Below are positions 46,015-54,443 of a DNA stretch of 64,000 bases, piece by piece; position 1 is the first letter of the stretch, and each line of letters starts with the position of its first letter. The stretch is from the NCBI RefSeq assembly GCF_032477075.1, contig NZ_JAWDXO010000005.1, positions 62,001 through 126,000 of the forward strand, written 5' to 3'. The notes beneath the pieces were generated by a model. That model searched no databases. It saw only the letters and a list, made by a program, of their open reading frames with translations, and was not told the DNA's origin. This stretch comes from Fusobacterium sp. GTDB taxonomy: Bacteria; Fusobacteriota; Fusobacteriia; Fusobacteriales; Fusobacteriaceae. The position numbers and the translations under genes are program-made.

Positions 46015-46040
46015 GTTCATGTATATAGATAAAAGAGAAC
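46015..46040 (-). repeat. Related palindromic element (copy B)
   Basis: 26-bp element bounded by GTTC and GAAC that matches the reverse complement of copy A at 22 of 26 positions, including a shared central TGTATATAGATAAA. Together with copy A it lies in the 410-bp gap before the AAEx transporter gene. The gap also holds a short frame (46071-46145) reading KSPDLTVVNSIKEGQY before a stop, which may be a gene fragment or chance. Confidence 0.65.
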
Positions 46041-46231
46041 TTTATATTTTATAGGAGACAAAAGAGAATAAAGTTATACAAGTCAAAAAATTGCAAAATC
46101 TCCTGATTTAACTGTAGTAAATAGCATTAAAGAAGGACAATATTAAGGATAGCAGCAGTATTTTTAATTATATATGGTAATATGGTTTTAAAAATCTTGT
46201 AAAGCTACATTATATTATTTAGGAGGTACAA

Positions 46232-47383
46232 ATGGAGAGTATTGTTAAAGTATTATTTTCTAATGGAGTTCTTATGATTTTTCTGGCATTAATGCTGGGA
46301 TATCTATTTGGGAGAATATCTTTTGGAGGACTGAAGTTTGGAACATCAGGAGTTTTAATAGTAGCCCTTATATTTGGGCACTTTGGAATGAATGTTCCTG
46401 GTATAGTTGGTTCAATTGGACTAGTTTTGTTTTTAGGATGTGTTGGGTTATCAGCAGGACCATCTTTTGTTAGTAATCTTAAGGCTAATTTCTGGGGATT
46501 CTTAGGTACATCTTTTGCAATTTTGCTATCAGCTGGGTTAACTGTAGCAATGGCAGTTAAGTTTTTTGCTATTCCTGTTGACTTAGCATTAGGAATTGCA
46601 GCTGGAGCTTTGACTTGTACTGCTTCTCTTGCAGCTACTGTTGAAATTACATCATCAACTGTTGCAAGTGTAGGTTATGGGTTAGCATATGTTTTTGGAA
46701 TAATAAGTATAGTAATGTTTGTACAGATTATTCCTAAATTTTTAAAGGTCAATATTAAAGAAGAGAATGATAAAATGATAGATCCGCCTTTATCTGAAAG
46801 ATTATCTAGTTTAAAAGACCTAAAACTTATAATAGTTGATGGACCAGGAGTATTTGTTATAGCATTTGCAATAGTGATAGGGGTTATAATTGGTTCTATA
46901 AAGATACCTTTAGGTTCTGGAACATTTTTCTCTCTTGGAAATGCAGGAGGAACAATTATTGCAGGTATTATAGTGTCTGCCATTGGAAGAATCGGAAAAA
47001 TCAGTTTACAGCCTGTAAAAACAACACTTATGCCTGTAAGAGATTTAGGAATTTCTCTTTTTCTATTACAAAATGGAGCAAAGGCAGGGGCAGGATTTGT
47101 GGAAACTATATCTAAATATGGTATAAAATTATTTGTAGTTGGAGTAATTATGAGCTTAGTTGCAATTATTGCAGCTTATATAGTTGCTAAAATGGTATTT
47201 AAAATGCCATTATTTGCTGCTCTTGGAGCAACAACTGGAGCAATGACTTCAGCACCAGCATTGAATGCTCTTATTTCAGTTTCTAATGATGACAGAGTAG
47301 CAGCTTTTTATGCAGCTTGTCAACCGGTTGCAACAGTAGGGCTTGTTATATTACCACAAATTATGGTTTCTATTTTAGGATAA
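46232..47383 (+). CDS. AAEx/AspT-YidE-type membrane transporter, compact form
   Basis: 383 residues with about ten to twelve helices in two similar halves of the aspartate:alanine exchanger family. Family blocks include FGRISFGGLKFGTSGVLIVALIFGHFG, LGCVGLSAGPSFVSNLK and, in the second half, LGATTGAMTSAPALNAL. The central cytoplasmic TrkA_C (RCK_C) domains of AspT and YbjL are absent; only a ~25-residue charged linker (residues ~178-202) remains. Substrate unknown. ATG follows AGGAGG. Ile codons are again ATA-rich, marking the end of the ATT-rich block. Confidence 0.82.
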   Translation: MESIVKVLFSNGVLMIFLALMLGYLFGRISFGGLKFGTSGVLIVALIFGHFGMNVPGIVGSIGLVLFLGCVGLSAGPSFVSNLKANFWGFLGTSFAILLSAGLTVAMAVKFFAIPVDLALGIAAGALTCTASLAATVEITSSTVASVGYGLAYVFGIISIVMFVQIIPKFLKVNIKEENDKMIDPPLSERLSSLKDLKLIIVDGPGVFVIAFAIVIGVIIGSIKIPLGSGTFFSLGNAGGTIIAGIIVSAIGRIGKISLQPVKTTLMPVRDLGISLFLLQNGAKAGAGFVETISKYGIKLFVVGVIMSLVAIIAAYIVAKMVFKMPLFAALGATTGAMTSAPALNALISVSNDDRVAAFYAACQPVATVGLVILPQIMVSILG

Positions 47384-47447
47384 GTAGGAAAAAAAGCTAT
47401 TGTTAAAAAGTATAGTGAATTTAGAAACTGGACTTTAAAAATTTACT

Positions 47448-47489
47448 AAAAGGATTAATTTCTGATTAACACAGAAATTAATCCTTTTT
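47448..47489 (+). terminator. Bidirectional terminator after the AAEx gene
   Basis: Stem AAAGGATTAATTTCT / AGAAATTAATCCTTT (15 bp, 9-base loop), followed by T and preceded by A runs; it also serves the convergent acetyltransferase gene. Confidence 0.85.
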
Positions 47490-47492
47490 ATA

Positions 47493-48014
47493 TTATTTAC
47501 CATATTTGTTTATTAACTTGGGTAAATCTTTCCATATAAGTACTGTTGACATAGCAGAAGTATTATCAAAATAATTGATGAAGTCATTCAGATAAACAGC
47601 ACCTAAATATTGATAAATCTTTTCAGCTTTATCATTTCCTCTGAGAAAAGATACAGTCATACTACCATAATTGTTTTCCAAAGCAAATTCAGCAGTTTTT
47701 ATAATAAGGGATTTTCCAACCCCTTTACTTTGAAATTCAGGTGATACATGGAGTGAATCTAAATAAAGGCATTTCTTTATATGTCTATAAGGTTTACTAG
47801 CAGCAAAAGAGGTAATAGTTCCTGCATCATCTAAATGAACAAAAATAACATTGCTATCATTTTCTAAATATTCAGTCCATTTTTTCTCTCCCTGTGCATA
47901 TGTTAGAGAGTTGAGATAATCATCTGGAAGAATATTTTTATATGTTTTCCTGCGACTGTCTATATAAATTTTGGAAATAATTTCTATATCATTTTTTTTA
48001 GCTTTTCTAATCAT
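47493..48014 (-). CDS. GNAT N-acetyltransferase
   Basis: 173 residues from the ATG at 48014, which has AAAGGAG seven bases before it; an in-frame ATG at 48035 lacks a site. One GNAT domain: LYLDSLHVSPEFQSKGVGKSLI is the acetyl-CoA motif and NDKAEKIYQYLGA the C-terminal part. The substrate is unknown. It is followed, convergently, by the terminator at 47448. Confidence 0.82.
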   Translation of the reverse strand: MIRKAKKNDIEIISKIYIDSRRKTYKNILPDDYLNSLTYAQGEKKWTEYLENDSNVIFVHLDDAGTITSFAASKPYRHIKKCLYLDSLHVSPEFQSKGVGKSLIIKTAEFALENNYGSMTVSFLRGNDKAEKIYQYLGAVYLNDFINYFDNTSAMSTVLIWKDLPKLINKYGK

Positions 48015-48118
48015 TTCAACTCCTTTTTTAGACATACCAGCAAAAATTATTATTGATTATATACATATTAAATTGATACAAAATTCAAAGTAAAAAATAT
48101 ATTTAAAATATAATTAAT

Positions 48119-48604
48119 CTAAATAGTTTGCTTTAGTATATATTTTTTCATGAGATAATTTGTAAGGTAAACTCCTTTTTTCTCTATCAGTTGCTCCTTT
48201 ACCAGTAAAAATCCTATCCTTTCAAAGAAAGGTTTAGCAGTGACTGAAGCTTCTGTTATTATTGTGCATATACATATATTTTCAGCATATTTTTCAAGTT
48301 CTTTAACTATAGAAGATGCAATTCCTCTATGCTGATAATCTTTATGAATAAATAATCTGTTGAGATAACCATCTTTTTCTATATCACCAAAACCAAGGAT
48401 ATCTCCATTTTTTTCAGCTACAATAGTAAAATTTTCAGAAAGAGATTTCTGCCAGATATCATATTTTTCTTCAATATAATTATCAGGAGCCCATACAGAA
48501 AGTTGTCTATCATTATAGTCTTTTCTGTTAATAGTTCTTACAGTATCATAGAAAAGTTTTAGCAAATTAAGACAATCATCAGACTTATATTTTCTTAATA
48601 TCAT
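48119..48604 (-). CDS. GNAT N-acetyltransferase, YafP-like
   Basis: 161 residues. The N-terminus DTVRTINRKDYNDRQLSVWAPDNY is characteristic of the YafP-like branch, and LFIHKDYQHRGIASSIVKELEKYA is the acetyl-CoA loop. ATG follows GAGGTGAG. It lies 104 bases upstream of the other GNAT gene on the same strand; the two may be co-transcribed. Substrate unknown. Confidence 0.82.
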   Translation of the reverse strand: MILRKYKSDDCLNLLKLFYDTVRTINRKDYNDRQLSVWAPDNYIEEKYDIWQKSLSENFTIVAEKNGDILGFGDIEKDGYLNRLFIHKDYQHRGIASSIVKELEKYAENICICTIITEASVTAKPFFERIGFLLVKEQLIEKKGVYLTNYLMKKYILKQTI

Positions 48605-48828
48605 AGGCTCACCTCTTTAGAATATTATATAACTAAAATTGAAAGAAGACAATAGAGAGAAAACTAGTAAAATTGAATTATATTTTAAAAAAAGTAGAAT
48701 TTTTGAATTTATATTATTATTTATCTTTAATTATTTTAAAAAAATGTATATTTTTTAAATTTTAATTCTATATATCTTGATATATTTTGAAAAAAATGTT
48801 ACTATTTAAGAATAGAGGTGATAAAATT

Positions 48829-50052
48829 ATGGAATATAATTTAAAATATGAGAGTTTAATAAATTTGTTTTATAAAAAAGCAGATATAGAAAAAGAATTA
48901 GAAAAAAGACTTTCTAATTACTCAACATTTAAAACAGGATTAAATATAAATCCATTTAATCATGAAAAAAAACAATTGGATAAAACATATGAGCTATTTT
49001 ATATTTTTTTACTGGAAGCCTCTTTATTTCAAGAAAAAATATTTAGTAATAGTAAAAAAATTACTGAAATATCAAATCAATTACCAGAAGCAGCTAAAGA
49101 AAGCTGTTTAATGGAAATAATGGTAAATGAAATAGTAAAAACTAACGATATTGAAGGGGTAGTAAGTACAAAAAAAGAAATATATGATGGAATAAATTAT
49201 AAAAAAGGAAATAGATTTTCTGGGATAATAAAAAAATATTCAGAGATAAAAAAACAAAAATTTACAACGATAACATCTGTTGAAGAAATTAGAAAACTGT
49301 ATGATTCTCTATTTTCAGAAGAAATATTAAGCAATCCTGAAACTAAATTAGATGGGAAATTATTTAGAAAAGAGCCTGTTTATATAAGAAATGGAATTAA
49401 AAAAATTCATGTTGGAGATTTATCTGAACAAACCATATTAGAAAATTTGAACAAATTAATAGCTTTTATGAATAATAAGGAAATTCCGTTTTTATTAAAA
49501 GCTGCAATAACACATTATTTTTTTGAATATATACATCCTTTTTATGATGGAAATGGTAGGTTTGGAAGATTTCTGTTTTCTATGTATTTAGCTAGAAAAT
49601 TAGATACTTTTACAGGAATGTCACTTTCTTATGCAATAGACTTAAATAAAAAGAAATATCTTGAAAGTTTTTTAGAAGTTTCAAATCCAAGAAATTATGG
49701 AGAAGTAACTTTTTTTGCTAAAAATATTTTAGAAATAATAATAGAAGGGCAAAAAAATATAATAAATCTTTTAGAAGAACGAAAAGATAAATTAGATTAT
49801 GCAAGAGATATTATTACTGGTTTTAAACTTGATGAAGAAAAAAGTAAAATTCTTTTTTATCTAATACAAGTATATATTTTTTCAAATTATGGAATTTTAA
49901 AAGATATAGAAATAGGTGAATATATGAAATTAAGCAGACATTCTCTGAATAAACATATTAAATATTTAATTGAGAATGAGTATATTGTACAAATTTCAAA
50001 AAGACCTTCTATTCATACAATAAGTGACAGAATAAAAGAAATGATAGATTGA
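48829..50052 (+). CDS. Fic-domain protein with in-cis inhibitory motif
   Basis: 407 residues, starting at ATG 48829 after AGAGGTG; an in-frame TTG at 48787 has no site. The Fic core HPFYDGNGRFGR (residues 236-247) carries the catalytic His and all nucleotide-binding residues, so AMP transfer is expected. An N-terminal inhibitory helix motif TNDIEG (Thr105 to Gly110) fits (S/T)-x3-E-(G/N), making it a self-inhibited class II Fic. The C-terminal ~80 residues contain a winged-helix-like segment (LKDIEIGEYMKLSRHSLNKHIKYLIEN). No antitoxin gene is adjacent. Confidence 0.9.
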   Translation: MEYNLKYESLINLFYKKADIEKELEKRLSNYSTFKTGLNINPFNHEKKQLDKTYELFYIFLLEASLFQEKIFSNSKKITEISNQLPEAAKESCLMEIMVNEIVKTNDIEGVVSTKKEIYDGINYKKGNRFSGIIKKYSEIKKQKFTTITSVEEIRKLYDSLFSEEILSNPETKLDGKLFRKEPVYIRNGIKKIHVGDLSEQTILENLNKLIAFMNNKEIPFLLKAAITHYFFEYIHPFYDGNGRFGRFLFSMYLARKLDTFTGMSLSYAIDLNKKKYLESFLEVSNPRNYGEVTFFAKNILEIIIEGQKNIINLLEERKDKLDYARDIITGFKLDEEKSKILFYLIQVYIFSNYGILKDIEIGEYMKLSRHSLNKHIKYLIENEYIVQISKRPSIHTISDRIKEMID

Positions 50053-50084
50053 TCTAATACTTTATAAATTGAAAATACTATAAA

Positions 50085-50117
50085 TAAAAAAAGGAAGCTA
50101 ATTTAAGCTTCCTTTTT
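50085..50117 (+). terminator. Bidirectional terminator between fic and the Rep_3-like gene
   Basis: Perfect stem AAAAAAGGAAGCT / AGCTTCCTTTTTT with a 6-base loop, A/T runs on both sides, between convergent genes. Confidence 0.85.
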
Positions 50118-51220
50118 TATTTTTCTCCTTTTATACCATCTTCACTTATCTTTTGTCTGAACACTTCTATATATGAAAAATCATTTTTGCTGTATGTTAT
50201 CTTCAGTGAAATATCTTTTCCATCGCACACAGTTGATTCTCCATCTTTTAAAGAATAGATTTTAATAAGAAACTTTAAATTAGATGGATATTGACTTTCT
50301 TTTTGTGCAATCTTCATTACCTCCATATGAAGTTCGAAAAGTGTTTTGAACTTCTTTTTAACAGTGAGATAAGCTTTCTCAACAGGAGTATTTTTTAATA
50401 AAAGCTGTTCCAGATAGACATCAAAATTCCCTGTGAAATTTTTTAAAGCATAATCTGTATTCTTTCTAACATATTCTTCTCCATGTTCAGCTAGGGCTTT
50501 TAACACAATAGAATATATTTCAGTGAAATTAGTAACTTCTTTTCTTATTTTTATCATAATATCATTTATTATAGCAGTATTACTGGTTTCAACTATCTGT
50601 TTTTCAAGAGTTATTCCCAATATTTTTGCACTTTTATAATCACCACTTTTGTTCTTAGTGTATAAAAGTGGAAGATATCCATTTTCCTCAAGGTCTTTCA
50701 ATACTGGCATAAGAAGATTTTTTTCAATATCATAATATCTTTTATATGAATCTTTGATTTCAAGAAGATGCCTTAAAGTTTCCATAGGGATATATATACT
50801 GCTTTCAGGAGATTTTTTTACATACTGATACAGACGATATGAAAATTTTTCTTTAAATGTGAGAACTTTATTAATTCCAAGCTTCTCATAATTAGTTCCT
50901 TTTTTAAAAGAACTGGCTATTTCGTCAGGAAATATCAAAGTAATCTCATCATCAGATATATAAAAAGACTGAAGGATACTCAAGTAAGATAAATACTTAG
51001 AGCTGTCTGAAAAAAGAATGATGTATTTATTCATAAAGGAATTAAGAAATTTTATTCCCTCCTCCTGAGTTTCAAAATCCAGATATTTTAAAAATTCTCT
51101 AAGGGAAAGAGTTACATTTTTATCTTTTATAGCTAAAGTTTTGATAAGATTTCTCTCTTTTTTATTGAGATGTTTTGAAAATTCTACTTGAATATCTCTT
51201 TGAAGTATATCAAAATTCAT
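50117..51220 (-). CDS. Rep_3-like initiator-type protein
   Basis: 367 residues. The middle (residues ~115-205) resembles the winged-helix Rep_3 plasmid initiators: SYRLYQYVKKSPESSIYIPMETLRHLLEIKDSYKRYYDIEKNLLMPVLKDLEENGY followed by ILGITL. The first 100 and last 150 residues match nothing I know. It stands alone on what is plainly a chromosome and no iterons are visible upstream, so it may be a domesticated initiator or a transcription factor. ATG follows AAGGAG. Confidence 0.65.
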   Translation of the reverse strand: MNFDILQRDIQVEFSKHLNKKERNLIKTLAIKDKNVTLSLREFLKYLDFETQEEGIKFLNSFMNKYIILFSDSSKYLSYLSILQSFYISDDEITLIFPDEIASSFKKGTNYEKLGINKVLTFKEKFSYRLYQYVKKSPESSIYIPMETLRHLLEIKDSYKRYYDIEKNLLMPVLKDLEENGYLPLLYTKNKSGDYKSAKILGITLEKQIVETSNTAIINDIMIKIRKEVTNFTEIYSIVLKALAEHGEEYVRKNTDYALKNFTGNFDVYLEQLLLKNTPVEKAYLTVKKKFKTLFELHMEVMKIAQKESQYPSNLKFLIKIYSLKDGESTVCDGKDISLKITYSKNDFSYIEVFRQKISEDGIKGEK

Positions 51221-51279
51221 AAAAATCTCCTTGTTGAAAAATTTTTTTATATTTTTGAATATTTTTTTTCTGAAAGTTA

Positions 51280-51348
51280 AACGAAATAAGATAAAAACAT
51301 TTTCGTTATATCTATCAAATCATACCATATACTATATTTTATTTCAAG
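51280..51348 (-). promoter_or_regulatory. Promoter and inverted repeat of the Rep_3-like gene
   Basis: Minus strand: TTGAAA (51343-51348), 17-base spacer, TATGAT (51320-51325) with extended TGG. Between the -10 and the gene is AACGAAA (51280-51286) mirrored by TTTCGTT (51302-51308), a candidate operator, perhaps autoregulatory. Confidence 0.5.
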
Positions 51349-51403
51349 AATAATAATTAAATTAGAACTTTAAAAACGATATACGGTCATAAAAATGTGA
51401 ATT

Positions 51404-51432
51404 TTGACATTTTATTTCACTAGTGCTAATAT
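51404..51432 (+). promoter_or_regulatory. Promoter of the PTS-glycosylasparaginase operon
   Basis: TTGACA (51404-51409), 17-base spacer, TAATAT (51427-51432) with extended TGC. GTGAA (51396-51400) and TTCAC (51416-51420) flank the -35 as an inverted pair that may be an operator. Confidence 0.6.
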
Positions 51433-51476
51433 AAGTGTGACCTTAAAAAATCAAAAATATCAAGGAGGTAGTGAAC

Positions 51477-51797
51477 ATGGATTTAGATTTAGAAGAAGTG
51501 GCAATGACAATAGTAGGTAACGCTGGTGAAGCAAGAAGTTTAGCTTATGAAGCATTAAGAGAAGCAAAAACTGGAAATTTTGATAAGGCAGAGGAACTTT
51601 TAAAAGAATCAAGAGAAAAATCTCTTGTAGCTCATGGAATGCAGACAGAACTTATATGTAATGAAGCAGATGGAAATGGAATAGCTATGAATCTTCTTAT
51701 GGTTCATGCTCAAGACCACCTTATGAACTCAATTCTGGCTAGAGAATTAGTTGAAGAACTGATAGATGTATATAGAAGAATAGGAGTGGAAAAATAA
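51477..51797 (+). CDS. PTS lactose/cellobiose-family EIIA
   Basis: 106-residue helical EIIA. ATG at 51477 is eight bases after AAGGAGG; the in-frame GTG at 51471 is too close. The phosphorylated histidine is His77 in VHAQDHLMNS, the signature of LacIIA/ChbA proteins. It receives phosphate from HPr and passes it to EIIB (54118). First gene of the operon; its stop overlaps the next start as TAATG. Confidence 0.93.
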   Translation: MDLDLEEVAMTIVGNAGEARSLAYEALREAKTGNFDKAEELLKESREKSLVAHGMQTELICNEADGNGIAMNLLMVHAQDHLMNSILARELVEELIDVYRRIGVEK

Positions 51798-52759
51798 TGA
51801 AAAAATGGGCTATGATAGCTACTTGGAGAATGGCTGTTGAAGGAGTTGCTCTGGGAGCTGATATATTAAAGAATGGCGGAAAATGTCAGGATGCTGTGGA
51901 GAGAGCAATAATGGAAGTTGAGGATTATCCTTTTTATAAGTCAGTAGGATATGGAGGACTTCCAAATGAAGTATGTGAAGTTGAGCTGGATGCTGCTTTT
52001 ATGGATGGAAAAACACTTTCTATTGGAGCAGTTGCTGGAATAAAAGATTATAAAAATCCTGTGTGTATAGCAAGAAAACTTAGTGCAGACAGATTCAATA
52101 TATTTCTTGTAGGAGAGGGAGCTGAAGCTTATGCTCACAAGAATGGATTTATAAGGCAGAATATGCTTACTGAAAGGGCAAAAAAGACTTGGGAATTGAG
52201 AATGAAAGAGATAACTGAAAAAAATCTTTCACCTTATGATGGGCATGATACAGTGTGTATGATAGGGATAGATTCAGAAAAAGATATGGCAGCAGCGACT
52301 TCTACAAGCGGCCTTTTTATGAAAAAAAGAGGAAGAGTAGGAGATTCCCCTGTATCTGGTTCGGGATTCTATGTGGATAATGAAGCAGGAGGAGCAGCAG
52401 CTACTGGACTTGGAGAAGATATAATGAAAGGCTGCCTTTCTTATGAAACAGTTCAAAGAATGAAAAGAGGAATGTCTCCTTCAGAGGCAGCTCAATCAGC
52501 AGTTATTGATTTTTCTGAACAGCTGAAAAAAAGAAGAGGTCACGCAGGAGCTATATCAGTTATAGCAATGAATAATAAAGGGGAATGGGGAATTGGTACC
52601 AATGTAGAATTTTCATTTGCTGCAGCTGACCCAGATAATGAACCTAAGGTATATCTTGCAACTCTTGTAGGAAGGAATGAAGTAAAAATAGAGATAGCCT
52701 CAAAAGAATATATGGAAGCTTATAGAAAAAACATACAAAAACCATTGGAAGAAATATAA
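51797..52759 (+). CDS. N4-(beta-N-acetylglucosaminyl)-L-asparaginase (glycosylasparaginase)
   Basis: 320-residue Ntn hydrolase that cleaves the bond between Asn and GlcNAc in glycosyl-asparagine. Autocleavage before Thr152 in GHDTVCMIGID would free the nucleophile; GRVGDSPVSGSGFYVDNEAGGAAATGLGE and RRGHAGAISVIAM bind substrate. No signal peptide, so it acts in the cytoplasm, unlike secreted flavobacterial relatives. It is embedded in a PTS operon, overlapping the EIIA stop, so its substrate is probably a PTS product. An isoaspartyl peptidase or plain asparaginase is the alternative. Confidence 0.88.
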   Translation: MKKWAMIATWRMAVEGVALGADILKNGGKCQDAVERAIMEVEDYPFYKSVGYGGLPNEVCEVELDAAFMDGKTLSIGAVAGIKDYKNPVCIARKLSADRFNIFLVGEGAEAYAHKNGFIRQNMLTERAKKTWELRMKEITEKNLSPYDGHDTVCMIGIDSEKDMAAATSTSGLFMKKRGRVGDSPVSGSGFYVDNEAGGAAATGLGEDIMKGCLSYETVQRMKRGMSPSEAAQSAVIDFSEQLKKRRGHAGAISVIAMNNKGEWGIGTNVEFSFAAADPDNEPKVYLATLVGRNEVKIEIASKEYMEAYRKNIQKPLEEI

Positions 52760-52772
52760 AAAGGAGACGATG

Positions 52773-54083
52773 ATGAGCAAAGTTATAACTATATTAGAGG
52801 ACAAACTTGTTCCTGTAGCTGCATGGATAGCACAGAACAAATATATCAATGGAATAAGAAGAGCATTTATAATGATGATGCCTTTACTGATGATTGGATC
52901 TATATTTTTGATGATTTCAGCTTTTCCTTTACCAGCATATCAAAGAGGTATGACTAATTTATTTGGTGAAGGATGGAAAAATGTTCTTGATATTCCTGTA
53001 AGTGCAACATTTTCACTTATAGCTTTATATGTAGCTTTTTTAGTAGCACAGCAGCTGGCTAAACAGTTTGATCTTGACAGCATTGCAGTAGGACTTTTAT
53101 CTTTAGCTTCTTTCTTGATTCTTACTCCATTGGGACATTCTACTGAACATGGAGCAGTTATCACATTTGACTGGCTTGGAAGCAAAGGAATGTTTGTAGC
53201 AATGGTTATTGGAGTAATAACAGTAAAGATATTTCAATTTTTCGTTAATAGAAATATTCTTGTAAAAATGCCAGATGGTGTGCCACCAGAAGTTATAAAA
53301 TCATTTGAAGCTTTAATTCCTGGAACAGTTATTTTAGGAGCAGCTCTTATTTTAAGACTTCTTATGATGCAGACAGAGTATGGAACAATACATGATTTTG
53401 TATATAGAATGTTGGCTCTTCCATTAAAATCTCTTGGAACTTCATATATAGGTTCTATATTTACAGTTTTTGCTATATCAATACTTTGGTCTGTTGGAAT
53501 AAACAGTGGTTCTATGGTTAATGGATTTGTAAGACCTTTCTGGTTGGAAAATCAAGTGGAAAATATAGCTGCACTGCAAGCTGGACAGCCGCTTCCTCAT
53601 GTAATAACTGAACAGTTCTTTGACATGGTATGGATGGGAGGAGCAGGAGTTACACTCTCTCTTCTGCTGGCAATACTTATCTTTGCAAAGAGTAAACATA
53701 TAAGAAGTGTTGGAGCTATTGGAGCCATTCCAGGAATATTTAATATTAATGAACCAATTCTTTTTGGGCTTCCAATAATTCTTAATCCTATTATGCTTAT
53801 ACCATTTAATCTGGTAGCTATGGTAATGGTAACTACACAATATATAACAATGAATCTTGGGATTGTATCAAAACCTCTAGGGATTGCTTTTCCATGGCCG
53901 ACACCAGCAATAATCAGCGGATTTATAACAGTAGGTGATATTTCAGGAGCCCTTATTCAAATAGTAAATCTTATTATTGGAGCAATGATTTACCTTCCAT
54001 TCCTTAGAATAATAGACAAGGCAAGTAAAAAAGAGGAAGATGAAATGGAAAGATTAGAAAAATTAGAAAAAGAAGGAAAGTAA
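52773..54083 (+). CDS. PTS lactose/cellobiose-family EIIC permease
   Basis: 436-residue membrane component with about ten helices. ATG at 52773 is preferred to the ATG three bases earlier on spacing from AAGGAG. Family blocks: NKYINGIRRAFIMMMPLLMIGSIFLM, MPDGVPPEVIKSFEALIPG, and PGIFNINEPILFGLPIILNP, with the glutamate of NEP near the sugar site. The lac family transports beta-linked disaccharides and diacetylchitobiose; substrate here is inferred from the neighbouring glycosylasparaginase. Confidence 0.93.
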   Translation: MSKVITILEDKLVPVAAWIAQNKYINGIRRAFIMMMPLLMIGSIFLMISAFPLPAYQRGMTNLFGEGWKNVLDIPVSATFSLIALYVAFLVAQQLAKQFDLDSIAVGLLSLASFLILTPLGHSTEHGAVITFDWLGSKGMFVAMVIGVITVKIFQFFVNRNILVKMPDGVPPEVIKSFEALIPGTVILGAALILRLLMMQTEYGTIHDFVYRMLALPLKSLGTSYIGSIFTVFAISILWSVGINSGSMVNGFVRPFWLENQVENIAALQAGQPLPHVITEQFFDMVWMGGAGVTLSLLLAILIFAKSKHIRSVGAIGAIPGIFNINEPILFGLPIILNPIMLIPFNLVAMVMVTTQYITMNLGIVSKPLGIAFPWPTPAIISGFITVGDISGALIQIVNLIIGAMIYLPFLRIIDKASKKEEDEMERLEKLEKEGK

Positions 54084-54117
54084 TTAGAGTTTAAGATAAA
54101 GAATCAGGAGGGAAACA

Positions 54118-54423
54118 ATGAAAAAAATATTATTATTATGTGATGCAGGAATGTCAACAAGCCTTATGGTTAAAAAAATGAAGGAAGCTGCTGTAAAAAA
54201 AGGGATAGAAGCTGAAATCAATGCTTTAAGTATAGCAAAGTTCCAAGAAAATCTTGGTAACTATGATGTATTTCTATTAGGACCACAAGTAAAATATAAA
54301 AAAGATGAATTAGCAGCAGTAGCAGCAACAGTTGGAAAAAAAGTAGAAATCATCAATACTATGGACTATGGTATGATGAAAGGAGATAAAGTTTTAGAAC
54401 TTGCTCTTTCTTTGATAGACTAA
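54118..54423 (+). CDS. PTS lactose/cellobiose-family EIIB
   Basis: 101-residue EIIB with the phosphocysteine Cys8 in LLLCDAGMSTSLMVKKM. Remaining blocks VFLLGPQVKYKKDEL and NTMDYGMMKGDKVLE are typical of the ChbB type. It completes the A-C-B set and lies 34 bases after EIIC behind GGAGGG. Confidence 0.93.
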   Translation: MKKILLLCDAGMSTSLMVKKMKEAAVKKGIEAEINALSIAKFQENLGNYDVFLLGPQVKYKKDELAAVAATVGKKVEIINTMDYGMMKGDKVLELALSLID

Positions 54424-54443
54424 TTTCATTACAGGAGAGAACT

